Below are positions 15,936 through 23,736 of a DNA stretch of 31,575 bases, one piece after another. Every line of letters starts with the position of its first letter. Position 1 is the stretch's first letter. The stretch is from CAZDRX01 sp964508225 (lineage in GTDB: Bacteria > Patescibacteriota > Gracilibacteria > Peribacterales > Peribacteraceae), in NCBI GenBank assembly GCA_964508225.1, contig CAZDRX010000015.1, forward strand, positions 1 to 31,575, in the 5' to 3' direction. Made by a program: the position numbers and the translations under genes. The notes below the pieces were generated by a model. The model did no database searches, had not been told where the DNA came from, and saw only the letters and a program-made list of their open reading frames with translations.

Positions 15936-15946
15936 TCCTTTACACT
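15918..15946 (+). promoter_or_regulatory. rpsP promoter (TTGCGC-N17-TACACT)
   Basis: -35 TTGCGC (15918-15923) and -10 TACACT (15941-15946) spaced 17 nt; the leader to the rpsP ATG is about 16-18 nt and C-rich. Confidence 0.55.
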
Positions 15947-15968
15947 CCCCCGGCACATCGCATTCACT

Positions 15969-16334
15969 ATGCTCGTCATCCGTCTCCAGAGAACCGGCCG
16001 CGAAAACACTCCGACGTTCCGCATCGTCGTCTCGGAGAAGACACGCAGTGCCAAGAAAGGCGCACACGAAATCCTCGGTCACTACCTCCTGAACGGCAAA
16101 GAGCCGGTCTTCAAGTGTGACACCGAGCGCGCTGTGTACTGGATCAGCAAGGGTGCGACCCCCAGCGACACGATGGCTCGCCTCCTCAAGAAGCACAATG
16201 TCGCGGGCATGGAGAAGTTCATCATCCGCTACGCAAAGCAGAAGCCGAGAAATCCGGAGGAAGTCGCCGCAGCACCCGCTCCGGCACCTGCCGCCGCTCC
16301 TGCTCCCGCTGAAGAAGCGAAGCCCGCCGCCTAA
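15969..16334 (+). CDS. rpsP: Small ribosomal subunit protein bS16
   Basis: Binds 16S rRNA and is needed for 30S assembly. The protein starts MLVIRLQRTGRENTPTFRIV, and GHYLLNGKEPVFKCDTERAVYWI is the family core. Residues beyond about 95 form an Ala/Pro/Glu-rich tail (EEVAAAPAPAPAAAPAP) that makes it 121 residues, longer than the usual 80-90. Upstream in-frame extension is rejected: the true start is the ATG before LVIRLQR, downstream of its promoter. The order rpsP-khpA is a classical arrangement. Confidence 0.97.
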   Translation: MLVIRLQRTGRENTPTFRIVVSEKTRSAKKGAHEILGHYLLNGKEPVFKCDTERAVYWISKGATPSDTMARLLKKHNVAGMEKFIIRYAKQKPRNPEEVAAAPAPAPAAAPAPAEEAKPAA

Positions 16335-16348
16335 CTTCCGAGACGGAC

Positions 16349-16378
16349 GTGACAGCGAGTCCGGTTTTGCCGTATCCT
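16349..16378 (+). promoter_or_regulatory. Putative khpA promoter (GTGACA-N18-TATCCT)
   Basis: GTGACA at 16349-16354 and TATCCT at 16373-16378, spaced 18 nt; the -10 ends 10 nt before the ATG, so the leader is about 3 nt. khpA may also be read from the rpsP promoter. Confidence 0.45.
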
Positions 16379-16388
16379 CTCTCCCGTT

Positions 16389-16679
16389 ATGACAGATACA
16401 CCTGTGACTCCCGCGACACCGGCCAAAGATTTGCCCGGTTACGAATTCATCTCGACGGTTCTTGCCATGCTCGTCGAAGACAAGGACCAGCTCATCGTGG
16501 ATGGCCGCCTCGATGATCTCGGTATCCTCATCACGGTGAAGGTCAGTGACCGTGATATGGGCAAGCTCATCGGCAAAAACGGCCAGACCATCAAGTCCAT
16601 CCGCACGCTGCTCCGCTCCATTGGCGGAATGTCCAACCAGCGCGTAAACTTGAAGGTGCTCGAACCCAAGGCACTTTAA
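16389..16679 (+). CDS. khpA: KH-domain RNA-binding protein KhpA (YlqC family)
   Basis: Small single-KH RNA-binding protein; in other bacteria it pairs with KhpB and affects cell division and translation. 96 residues. After a Thr/Pro-rich start come ISTVLAMLVEDKDQLIVDGR and the KH loop GKLIGKNGQTIKSIRTLLRS (GxxG as GKNG). Its position directly after rpsP fits the conserved rpsP-ylqC order. A possible own promoter lies at 16349-16378, with a leader of only a few nucleotides. Confidence 0.92.
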   Translation: MTDTPVTPATPAKDLPGYEFISTVLAMLVEDKDQLIVDGRLDDLGILITVKVSDRDMGKLIGKNGQTIKSIRTLLRSIGGMSNQRVNLKVLEPKAL

Positions 16680-16704
16680 GACATTTCTTTTTCCCTCCTT
16701 ATTC

Positions 16705-17022
16705 ATGATCCGCGACCTCATCGAGAATGGCTCCGTCATCCAGATCCTTGCGACCGTCATCGCATTCGGTCTGATTCTGGCCTCCATCCTCAGCCTTATC
16801 TACATCATCGTGGGTGGTATCACGTTCATCCTCTCCGCCGGTAACGAGGAGAAGATCAAGAAGGCGGTCCACACCGTCCGTTACTCGATCATCGGTCTCT
16901 TCGTCAGCTTCCTCGCGTTCTTCCTCGTCTCATGGATCGCGAAGCTCCTCGATATTCCTTTTGATCTCAGTTTCGGCACGATCCTCGACCTCATGAACGA
17001 GCTCTTCAACTCGCTCAAGTAA
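16705..17022 (+). CDS. Small two-helix membrane protein, TrbC/VirB2 pilin-like
   Basis: 105 residues with two hydrophobic helices (about residues 12-37, including ATVIAFGLILASILSLIYII, and about 56-82, including YSIIGLFVSFLAFFLVSWIA) separated by the short polar loop SAGNEEKIKKAVHTV. This layout, with GG before a S-A-G-x-x-E-K-I loop, is that of TrbC/VirB2-like pilin-related proteins, very common in CPR genomes, where their role is unknown. It lacks an obvious cleavable signal peptide. It lies 25 nt after khpA and probably shares its transcript; a strong bidirectional terminator follows. No other type IV secretion gene is in the window. Confidence 0.75.
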   Translation: MIRDLIENGSVIQILATVIAFGLILASILSLIYIIVGGITFILSAGNEEKIKKAVHTVRYSIIGLFVSFLAFFLVSWIAKLLDIPFDLSFGTILDLMNELFNSLK

Positions 17023-17036
17023 TTCTCCTTCCGCTT

Positions 17037-17067
17037 TCAAAAAGACCCGCACGTGCGGGTCTTTTTT
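17037..17067. terminator. Bidirectional intrinsic terminator
   Basis: A perfect palindrome (core GACCCGCACGTGCGGGTC, 17044-17061) is flanked by A5 on the left and T6 on the right, so it can stop transcription from both the rpsP-khpA-pilin side (+) and the convergent DUF11 gene (-). Confidence 0.93.
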
Positions 17068-17089
17068 ATGATCGATGGGAAGTCTTTTC

Positions 17090-18898
17090 CTAGAGTGCTC
17101 CGAAGGCGAGCTTGCGCTGGACACCGGTGGCGGCGAGGGCTCCGACGGCGAGGAGCATGGCCATCGCGGCTTCCGTTCCTGCACCCGTCGCGGGGAAGTC
17201 GCCCATGACACCGGAGGTGTTCGTGCTCACGCGCTCCGTGAGCGAGATGTCAGAGACATCGCTGCCGCGCAGCGTCGCGACGTTATCGAGCGGGAGTCCG
17301 GTCGGCGCATTGGCGGCAACGGAGAGCATATAGCTGACCTGCCAGCTCTCACCCGGCTTGAGGACCGGAACCTTCCAGATCATGCGTCCCTCGGTGTTTT
17401 CGATGAGGAACTGTGTCTGCTCGGCGCTCTCGAAGGAGAGGTAGCGGTTGTCGAAACGGTCGAGGATGGTGGCATCCGAGATCACGCGGTCGAGCGTGTT
17501 GCGGATGAAGAGCGTGTAGCGGACTTTGCCGCCCGGCACGGCCTCGGAACGGTCTGCGGACTTGCGGAAGACAATCGTGGGCTCCACTTCGCCGATCTCC
17601 GTGCTCTGGAGCACGACTTTCGTCTGATCGCGGGTCATGTGTCCGTTGGCACCGTCGGCGACGACACCGGCGCTGAGAATGGAGTCAAGCGGGGCATCCG
17701 AACGTACACGGACGCTGTACTTGAACGTGCGCGTGTCATGCGCAGCGATCTGCGTGATGAGCCAGCGGACGTTGTTGCCGTCCGTGGTGCCGCCTTCCGT
17801 TGCCGAGACGAACTCAGCGAATGTCGGGAGGGAGGCGCTGATGGCGACGTGCGTGCCGACCTGATCGGAACTGTTCGTCACTTTCACCGTGTAGGTGAGG
17901 ACCTGCCCGATCTCCGCCGTGTTGCGGCCGTCGCTGATCGTGGTCGTGATGGCGTTGTACGGCTGTCCGATGCTCACGATCGTCTGGTCGACGGCGCTGA
18001 CAGTGCCGACGTACGCGCGGGCGCGGATGAGCATGTGGTTCACGGCATCGTGGTCGACGAGGGTCGTGAAGGTGAAGACTTTCTCCTCACCCGGAGCGAA
18101 GCTGACCTTCCTCCACGTGACGTTGTAGGAGTCGCGGATCGCATTCTCGCTGCCCGAGATGAAGTTCGAAGCGTACGGCATGGCGACACGGACATCGGAG
18201 GTCATCGTCTGTGAGCTCATGTTGCGTACTCTGGTCGTGTAGGTGAGCTTCGTGTTCGGCAGGATGAAGTCCTTGCCGTCCGTGATGCTGACACGGAACT
18301 GATCGGCTGCTTGAGCGACATACTCCTCGATGAGCGAGGTGTCGGTGGCTTCTGCGCCTTCGGAAAGTGCGCGCGCAACCAGATACTGGCCGGACTTCGC
18401 ATCAGGAGAGACGTTCACGTTCACCGTGATCGTGCGTGTGACGTTCTTGTAGACGGACACGTTCGTCCAGCGGACGGTGTCACCCTGGAACGTTCCCGCG
18501 TCACTCGCGGAGACGATGTTCGACTGGTGCGGGAGGTTGAGCGTGATGTTCACGTTGCGGGAAGTCTCGCGCTGCTGCTTGAGTGTGATGACGTATACCA
18601 ACGCCTGACCGGGCTGCACTTTCTCGTGCCCGTCGGTGACGGTGATGAAGTTGCCGGAGAGTCCGATGCCTTCGTAGTCGTCATCGAGGTTCTGACAGTC
18701 GTCGTCCTGCGGGTAGTCGACGCGTCCGTCGTTATCGTTGTCGATACCGTCCGAGCACTGGGAGAAGCTTGCGTCCGAGAATTCCGATGTGAGTGCGAAG
18801 AGTCCTGTGAAGGATGCGCTGAGCATCAGGATCAGAGCGAGGGTCGAGGCCGCTTTCGAGGCCGTCGAGCGATGCAAAGAGAGGGAATTCCGAACCAC
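17090..18898 (-). CDS. Secreted DUF11-repeat surface protein with FPATG sorting-like tail
   Basis: About 602 residues from a GTG at 18898, chosen because the in-frame ATG at 18958 lies inside the -35 of a strong promoter. The N-terminus (NSLSLHRSTASKAASTLALI, then LMLSASFTGLFA) is a signal peptide. Next comes an acidic Ca-binding-like motif, CSDGIDNDNDGRVDYPQDDD, then four or so repeats of about 120 residues with the DUF11 pattern (PGQALVYVITL; PNTKLTYTTRVRN; IGQVLTYTVKVTN; PGGKVRYTLFIRN). The C-terminus has FPATG, a hydrophobic stretch (TEAAMAMLLAVGALAATGVQ) and RK, the layout of a sortase-type anchor. It is probably a cell-surface stalk or adhesin. Convergent with the pilin-like gene. Confidence 0.85.
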   Translation of the reverse strand: MVRNSLSLHRSTASKAASTLALILMLSASFTGLFALTSEFSDASFSQCSDGIDNDNDGRVDYPQDDDCQNLDDDYEGIGLSGNFITVTDGHEKVQPGQALVYVITLKQQRETSRNVNITLNLPHQSNIVSASDAGTFQGDTVRWTNVSVYKNVTRTITVNVNVSPDAKSGQYLVARALSEGAEATDTSLIEEYVAQAADQFRVSITDGKDFILPNTKLTYTTRVRNMSSQTMTSDVRVAMPYASNFISGSENAIRDSYNVTWRKVSFAPGEEKVFTFTTLVDHDAVNHMLIRARAYVGTVSAVDQTIVSIGQPYNAITTTISDGRNTAEIGQVLTYTVKVTNSSDQVGTHVAISASLPTFAEFVSATEGGTTDGNNVRWLITQIAAHDTRTFKYSVRVRSDAPLDSILSAGVVADGANGHMTRDQTKVVLQSTEIGEVEPTIVFRKSADRSEAVPGGKVRYTLFIRNTLDRVISDATILDRFDNRYLSFESAEQTQFLIENTEGRMIWKVPVLKPGESWQVSYMLSVAANAPTGLPLDNVATLRGSDVSDISLTERVSTNTSGVMGDFPATGAGTEAAMAMLLAVGALAATGVQRKLAFGAL

Positions 18899-18929
18899 GG
18901 GAGTGGGGGGTAATGACAAAAAGGCAACA

Positions 18930-18958
18930 TTTATACACTCTTGGCAAGAGAGTGTCAA
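18930..18958 (-). promoter_or_regulatory. Strong promoter of the DUF11 gene (TTGACA-N17-TATAAA) with palindromic spacer
   Basis: The best sigma-70-type promoter in the window: a perfect -35 at 18953-18958 and TATAAA at 18930-18935, read on the minus strand. The spacer contains the inverted repeat ACACTCT-N7-AGAGTGT (18935-18955), with CTCTTG-G-CAAGAG at its centre, which suggests an operator. The predicted leader is about 25 nt. Confidence 0.85.
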
Positions 18959-19000
18959 CTGTCTTTTACAACTTCCGACATTATGGCTTGTACTAGGGCT

Positions 19001-21415
19001 CTAGGAAGACCGCTTTTTTGGGCTTGGACGGCGTTTTGCCGTCTTTTTGGGTGTTCTAAGCCATACCGGAAGCAGTAAGGGGGCTTTCAGGTCTGTCATC
19101 TGGTCGATGAGCGCGAGATCCTCGATGGCCACCTTTCCTACATAGAGGCGGCGCAGATCTCCTCCCTCCAGTACGAACTGTTCGATGGCACGGAAACCGC
19201 GGAAGTACGTGAGTCCCCGTGTGAAGGAGCCCGGTTCTTCGGCCCTCGAGAATCCCCTCTTGCAGTCGATGGCCTTCATGAGTGCCTTGTCCTGGCTTAA
19301 CCCCAATTCCTCAGCGAGATACTTCCGGAGCTCTGCAAAGGAGTGCTCCATGGCGTAGGCGACTGCCAGTACATTCTTCGCGTGACCGTAACGCTTTTCA
19401 TGATGCGGCGAAAGCACGCGAGTCTGATTGAAGATGGCGAGACCCTCCTGCGTATCAAGATAATTGGCGAAGCCGCGTCTGAAGATGCTGTAGGGCTGGG
19501 CAGCTCCGTTCTCGGATGTGAGGACGTGCGTCTCGATCTCGTGCGCGATGAGAGATTCGATGTGCTGCGGCGTGAAGAGCGCGTGTTTGCGAACGAAGAT
19601 GCGGCGCCCGCCCACCGCGCAATCGGCGATGAGGTCTTCCTTGATCACCACCTGCCAGTCGTGGAGTCCGTAGCCGTTCAGGGCCACTTCGAATCTCTCC
19701 TTTGCCTCCACCGCATCGATCATGTCACCCACATCGCGGAGGTCGCAGGCCGTGCGGGACTTCACGTGCGCGGCAGCAAAGCCGATGAGCGCCGGGCTTG
19801 GAGTTCCGTAGAGCGCCATGGAGGTTGCGGTGAACCGCACTGCATCTCCGCGTGCGCGGAGGAGATCAATCCTGAGCAGCAACTCCCTGCGCTTCTTCTT
19901 CAGGAGAATACCGAGCGGTGAATCATCCGCCTCGATCTTCCGGAGATTAGTTTCGGCTTCCTGCAGATCCACGGTGCTCGTGCGCTGCAGGAAGACCGGG
20001 TTGTACGCCTTGTCAGCACGGAGCCTCACGAGCTCCTCTTCTAGATTCACCGGGCGCAGCTCTTTGAGGAGCGGGAGATCCTTGTCGATAGCCGCGAGGA
20101 GCTTGTCCACCGCGCGCAGGTCGGTCTTCACCTTTCCAAGAGCGGTTGAGGACGGCTTCCTGCTCGGATCGATGAGGAATCCTGCGAGGTCGCGTTTCCC
20201 GATGATGGCACGGACGCCGCTCACGGAGATGGATCCCTGCCTGACGAGAGTCTGGATCTTGCGGTCGGCGATGGAGAGCTTCACTTTGAAAACGTCAGGA
20301 GAACCTTTGACGGGCTCGAGAGCCTTGCGGGTCATGAGCTCGGCAATGAGATCTGCAGCGAAGATCGTCCCCTCTTCCTCCGGCATGACGGCGGCTGAAG
20401 CCTCCACCGAGAATCCGTCTCCGGTGATCTCGATGACTTCGCGTGATCCGAGAACCGCCTTGTTCTTGTGTGCCTCGTCCCTGCGGTCCACCTTCTCACC
20501 GAAGAGCTCCTGCGCGATGCGTACGCCTTTCTCCGGCGAACTGACCTTCAGCCCTTCCACGCGCTTCAGGCGGGACTGTAGCGGTGCGAGATTCGCCACC
20601 TGCACCATGAGCCCCGCGCGCGCGTTCACTTCCAGAAGGACAGGACCGAGATCTTTGTCGAGCGTGAGATCCACCGCCAGATATCCGATGTTCGTGATGT
20701 ACTGGATGCGGGAGGCGATGAGGAGCATTTCCTCCCAGCGCGGGATTTCGAAACCTGCCACTGCGCCGCCGTGCGGCAGCTCCTCCAGAATGTGATGGTA
20801 CTGCGCGGCGTGCGTCGTGACGCCCTTGGCGATATCGATGCCGATGCCGATGCCGCCGAGGTGCACGTTTGCTTTGCCCGCACTTTCACCCGTCGGGATG
20901 CGGAGCATCGCCATGACCGGTACGAGATTGAACACGACGATGCGGATATCCGGAAGACCCGCCGGGCGTAGCGGAGCGAACGATTCGTCGATCTCGAGAA
21001 TCTGCTCGAAGAAAGCGGTATCCGACTGTCCGTTTACGGAGAACTTTCCGTCGAGAATGTCCTCGATGTGCTCGCGCATCTCGCGGTCAGTGATCGGACG
21101 CTTTCCCTGCTCGAGAAACTCCCCGTTCTTCCTGCCTTTGAGGATGATGATTCCTTCCCCGCCGAAGCCGTAGTTCGGCTTGAGCACGCACCGTTCCGGC
21201 AGCGTGGAGAAATCGAATCCCTTGAGCTGACGGCGGCTCTCGATCCGTGCGAAAAGGCGGGCGGTGGGGATGCCGCGTGCGGAGAGAAATGCCTTCGTCT
21301 TCATCTTGTCATCCGCGAACGCGACGGCCTTCTTCGGATTGAAGGGTTTAATGTACAGGAGATTCCTGGCGTTGAGGCCGAGGACGCCGTGGCTTTTGAA
21401 AAATGGGAACATCAT
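19001..21415 (-). CDS. RimK-like ATP-grasp ligase fused to DUF1704 (QEGLA) metallopeptidase
   Basis: 804 residues with two enzyme domains. Residues 1-300 match the alpha-L-glutamate ligase-like group (SHGVLGLNARNLLYIKPFN), with ATP-grasp features: Lys79 in CVLKPNYGFGGEGI, GIGIGIDI, Asp249, and ExN at Glu262-Asn264 in LLEVNARAG. A linker of about 250 residues includes a helical, Arg/Lys-rich stretch. The C-terminal half resembles DUF1704 (tyrosine-carboxypeptidase/MATCAP-like): the zinc motif HEIETH at 625-630 and QEGLA at 656-660. A basic tail (KKTAKRRPSPKKRSS) ends the protein. It follows the 7TM gene by 3 nt and is the only gene here with a clear AGGAGG. Inferred role: adding and removing residues on a peptide or protein tail. 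Confidence 0.85.
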   Translation of the reverse strand: MMFPFFKSHGVLGLNARNLLYIKPFNPKKAVAFADDKMKTKAFLSARGIPTARLFARIESRRQLKGFDFSTLPERCVLKPNYGFGGEGIIILKGRKNGEFLEQGKRPITDREMREHIEDILDGKFSVNGQSDTAFFEQILEIDESFAPLRPAGLPDIRIVVFNLVPVMAMLRIPTGESAGKANVHLGGIGIGIDIAKGVTTHAAQYHHILEELPHGGAVAGFEIPRWEEMLLIASRIQYITNIGYLAVDLTLDKDLGPVLLEVNARAGLMVQVANLAPLQSRLKRVEGLKVSSPEKGVRIAQELFGEKVDRRDEAHKNKAVLGSREVIEITGDGFSVEASAAVMPEEEGTIFAADLIAELMTRKALEPVKGSPDVFKVKLSIADRKIQTLVRQGSISVSGVRAIIGKRDLAGFLIDPSRKPSSTALGKVKTDLRAVDKLLAAIDKDLPLLKELRPVNLEEELVRLRADKAYNPVFLQRTSTVDLQEAETNLRKIEADDSPLGILLKKKRRELLLRIDLLRARGDAVRFTATSMALYGTPSPALIGFAAAHVKSRTACDLRDVGDMIDAVEAKERFEVALNGYGLHDWQVVIKEDLIADCAVGGRRIFVRKHALFTPQHIESLIAHEIETHVLTSENGAAQPYSIFRRGFANYLDTQEGLAIFNQTRVLSPHHEKRYGHAKNVLAVAYAMEHSFAELRKYLAEELGLSQDKALMKAIDCKRGFSRAEEPGSFTRGLTYFRGFRAIEQFVLEGGDLRRLYVGKVAIEDLALIDQMTDLKAPLLLPVWLRTPKKTAKRRPSPKKRSS

Positions 21416-21418
21416 GGG

Positions 21419-22933
21419 TTATTCCTCCTCCTCGAGGCGCTTGAAGACTTCGCGGAAGCGGAAGTACTCGACGAGGCGGAGACCCGTCCAGCGGCCGAGG
21501 AAAATGTTGATGAGGAACGTACCGAGCAGAAGCTCCGGATACGCGAGGATCGCCGCCTGCAGTACCTGCGACTGTACGACGAGGATGCAGAGGAGAGCTC
21601 CGAGAATCGTTTCGCCGATTCCCACGAGCGCAGCCCACCAGCCTTCCTCTGTCTTCAGATTCAGGAAGTTCTCCGAGAGCGTCGACATGATGAGCAGAAT
21701 GAAGATCGTGTCACGGGAGAATGTGAGTCCTGCTGCTGTGCCGACAGCGACGAGCACGAGGAGCATGAGGCTGACCACCGTGAGGATGATCGCTACCTTC
21801 GGGATATAGAGGAGGCGCCATTGCTTCATCGCGGAGCGCGTGAGGTACCCCATGATGAGGATGAAGAGCAGGAACAGGACGCCGATCCACCAGCCGAGTG
21901 CAAGGAAGCTGAGTGCGATGATCGACGGCGTATACAACCCGAAGGTCGTGATGCCGATGACTTGTTTCAGAAACGCGAAGATCGTCGCGATGACAGGGAG
22001 CATGAGGATGAGAATCACTGCCTGTGCCGAGACCCCGTGCGAGAGGAGGAAATTGACGAGAATCGAGAGGAAGTCCCAAGGACGCAGCGGCATCTGGGAA
22101 TTGCCAAGTGCGAGCGAGTCGATGTCGCGCGACTCGATGGCTTTCAGCGACTCCTGAATCGAGGTCGAGAGGATGAGCGGGTTCACCGCTTCCTTCCGCG
22201 TGATGATCACGCTGGACGGCTGCAGAAGCGCGAGAGCGCCACGCGTCGTGCGGGCGACCATGCTGAGACTGCGTTCGGTGATGAAGACGACGGTCTGGTT
22301 GTGCATGGAGGCCATGCGCTCCGTCGTGTCCTGCACGGCGTGGAGGAGTGCCTGCAATCCGGAAATCCCCTCTGTCCACACGATGACGGCGTCTGCACCC
22401 GCGAGCGCGTCTTTCTCATCCGTGAGGATTTTGCGGATGGCATCCTCGACGGCGAGAGACGGGGTTCCGGGATCCGGCTGCACGATCTTCACGAGGACTC
22501 CCTCTTTCATAGCTTCCTCTGCGTGCTGGAGAAGCTTGTCCGGTCTTGCGGAACCATCGGCGATGATGACGACTTTCCGCTTGAACGCGATGACCGTGTG
22601 TGTGGTCTCGTCTTCAACAGGCTTCCCGTCGAGGCCTGTAGCCTTCACGGACAGACGGAACGTGAGGATGCCGGACTTCTCGGGCGTGTAGATCGCTTCT
22701 ACGCTGCGTCCGAGCGACTGGTGTGTCTCATCGATCGACCAGCGGTATTGGGCGTTCTCGCCTGTCACACGGCTCGCCGAAGCATCGAGGATCAGGGTGC
22801 GCCCCACGCCGATATCCGCAGGACCGGTGATGACGGCTTCCAGATTCTTCTCCGCTGCGGGAAGCGACTGGGCGAACGCGGGGGCCGTCACGAGGAGCAG
22901 GCCTCCGAGAACCAACGCAGGAAGAGTGCGCAT
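21419..22933 (-). CDS. Secreted/7-transmembrane protein of the ligase unit (7TM_transglut-like)
   Basis: 504 residues from the ATG at 22933. A signal peptide (MRTLPALVLGGLLLVTAPAF, AQ) leads to a PKD/Ig-like beta domain (about 35-105; GRTLILDASAS, GILTFRLSVKA), then an alpha/beta domain (about 115-245; KRKVVIIADGSARPDKL, DAVIVWTEGI). From about residue 265 on come seven membrane helices that resemble the 7TM region usually fused to an inactive transglutaminase (IGITTFGLYTPSIIALSFLA is characteristic). Here the transglutaminase part appears to be replaced by the PKD and alpha/beta domains. In other bacteria the 7TM proteins sit next to glutamate-ligase-like ATP-grasp genes, exactly as here. 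A TATACT box lies 8 nt before the ATG. Confidence 0.82.
   Translation of the reverse strand: MRTLPALVLGGLLLVTAPAFAQSLPAAEKNLEAVITGPADIGVGRTLILDASASRVTGENAQYRWSIDETHQSLGRSVEAIYTPEKSGILTFRLSVKATGLDGKPVEDETTHTVIAFKRKVVIIADGSARPDKLLQHAEEAMKEGVLVKIVQPDPGTPSLAVEDAIRKILTDEKDALAGADAVIVWTEGISGLQALLHAVQDTTERMASMHNQTVVFITERSLSMVARTTRGALALLQPSSVIITRKEAVNPLILSTSIQESLKAIESRDIDSLALGNSQMPLRPWDFLSILVNFLLSHGVSAQAVILILMLPVIATIFAFLKQVIGITTFGLYTPSIIALSFLALGWWIGVLFLLFILIMGYLTRSAMKQWRLLYIPKVAIILTVVSLMLLVLVAVGTAAGLTFSRDTIFILLIMSTLSENFLNLKTEEGWWAALVGIGETILGALLCILVVQSQVLQAAILAYPELLLGTFLINIFLGRWTGLRLVEYFRFREVFKRLEEEE
21424..21429 (-). promoter_or_regulatory. Shine-Dalgarno sequence of the ATP-grasp ligase
   Basis: AGGAGG, 8 nt before the ATG at 21415, inside the last codons (EEEE) of the 7TM gene. 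It supports that ATG over the one directly after it and is the only clear Shine-Dalgarno sequence I saw in the window. Confidence 0.7.
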
Positions 22934-22981
22934 ACGCGCATAGTATACAGGTTTTCCGCTCCTGCAGTGTATGATGCGCCT
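22934..22981. promoter_or_regulatory. Divergent leaderless promoter region (7TM gene / small membrane protein gene)
   Basis: 48 bp between two divergent ATGs hold TATACT (22942-22947, minus) and TATGAT (22970-22975, plus), each preceded directly by TG and lying 8 and 6 nt before its ATG. GCGCAT (22936-22941) and ATGCGC (22974-22979) form an inverted repeat at the outer edges, so the two promoters look like mirror images and may be controlled together. Confidence 0.6.
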
Positions 22982-23257
22982 ATGACCGAGATCCTCATCT
23001 CCTCCTCGCTCAGTGCCCTCTCCGTTGCCTGTATCGTCGTGATTCAGGTCATCTCGTTCTTCATCCTCTTCTACGCCGCCTTTGATTTCAATAAGGTGAT
23101 CAACGCCCGTGCGCGCTTCTTCAATGCGATGGGACTTTCGCTTGTCTCGTACAACGTCGCTTTCAAAAGATTTCTCCTCCTTTTCTACATTGTGGTGATT
23201 GTTGTCTCGACGCTTGCGTTTGATCTGCTCTTTATCTTCCAGCCCCACTTCTTCTGA
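22982..23257 (+). CDS. Small two-helix membrane protein, unknown
   Basis: 91 residues. Helix 1 at about 11-37 (SALSVACIVVIQVISFFILF) and helix 2 at about 61-86 (AFKRFLLLFYIVVIVVSTLA) are joined by a polar, basic loop (DFNKVINARARFFNAMG). No family recognised. Its TGA overlaps the ATG of the next gene (TGATG), so it is coupled to the PH-domain protein, and it shares a divergent promoter region with the 7TM-ligase unit. The predicted mRNA is leaderless. Confidence 0.75.
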   Translation: MTEILISSSLSALSVACIVVIQVISFFILFYAAFDFNKVINARARFFNAMGLSLVSYNVAFKRFLLLFYIVVIVVSTLAFDLLFIFQPHFF

Positions 23258-23736
23258 TGCCTCCCCACTCGTCACAGGAACGGCTCGTGAATGTCGTGAA
23301 TGAGCACTGGATGATCTACATCGTTCCGGTATTCATCTGCTTTCTCCTTTTTGCAGCCTCCCTGCTGTTTCTTGCGATTTCAGGTGCAGTGCTGTCGCAC
23401 TCGGCGTGGCTGTGGCAGATCACCTTCATCCTCGGTTCGGCATTCCTCCTCATTTCTCTTCACGGTTTCTTCCTCGTGATGCTCGGACAGTCCGTGAGCC
23501 AGATTGCGATCACGAATCACCGTGTCATCCGGTTTCACAACATCATCATGTTCCGCGACGAGATGCTGGAGGTGTCGTATGACAAAATGAAGACCGTCGG
23601 GGCGCGCAAAGTCGGCGTTCTCAGAAATCTCTTCAACTACGGCACGCTTCACTTCGAGAACAACGCCGTCATCGATTTCGTCCCGCATCCGAACCGCGCC
23701 GCCCGTGATATCGAGCAGCAACTCGGCAACCTCTAG
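23257..23736 (+). CDS. Bacterial PH-domain (bPH2/YdbS-like) membrane protein
   Basis: 159 residues. Two membrane helices (about 20-45 and 52-80) are followed by a PH-like domain, QIAITNHRVIRFHNIIMFRD, then YDKMKTVGARKVGVLRNLFN and YGTLHF; T-x-x-R-V and the E-V-x-x-x-K-M stretch are typical of YdbS/YdbT proteins. It overlaps the preceding gene by 1 nt. It ends convergently with the TMTC-like gene, their TAG stops sharing a single CTAG. A larger relative lies at 29504-30124. Molecular role not known. Confidence 0.8.
   Translation: MPPHSSQERLVNVVNEHWMIYIVPVFICFLLFAASLLFLAISGAVLSHSAWLWQITFILGSAFLLISLHGFFLVMLGQSVSQIAITNHRVIRFHNIIMFRDEMLEVSYDKMKTVGARKVGVLRNLFNYGTLHFENNAVIDFVPHPNRAARDIEQQLGNL

Noticed and set aside
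19028..19048. Terminator-like hairpin GACGGC-N4-GCCGTC followed by T5 on the plus strand
   Set aside because: It lies inside the basic tail of the ATP-grasp/peptidase gene, and no plus-strand gene ends here; the Lys/Arg codons of the tail explain the sequence.
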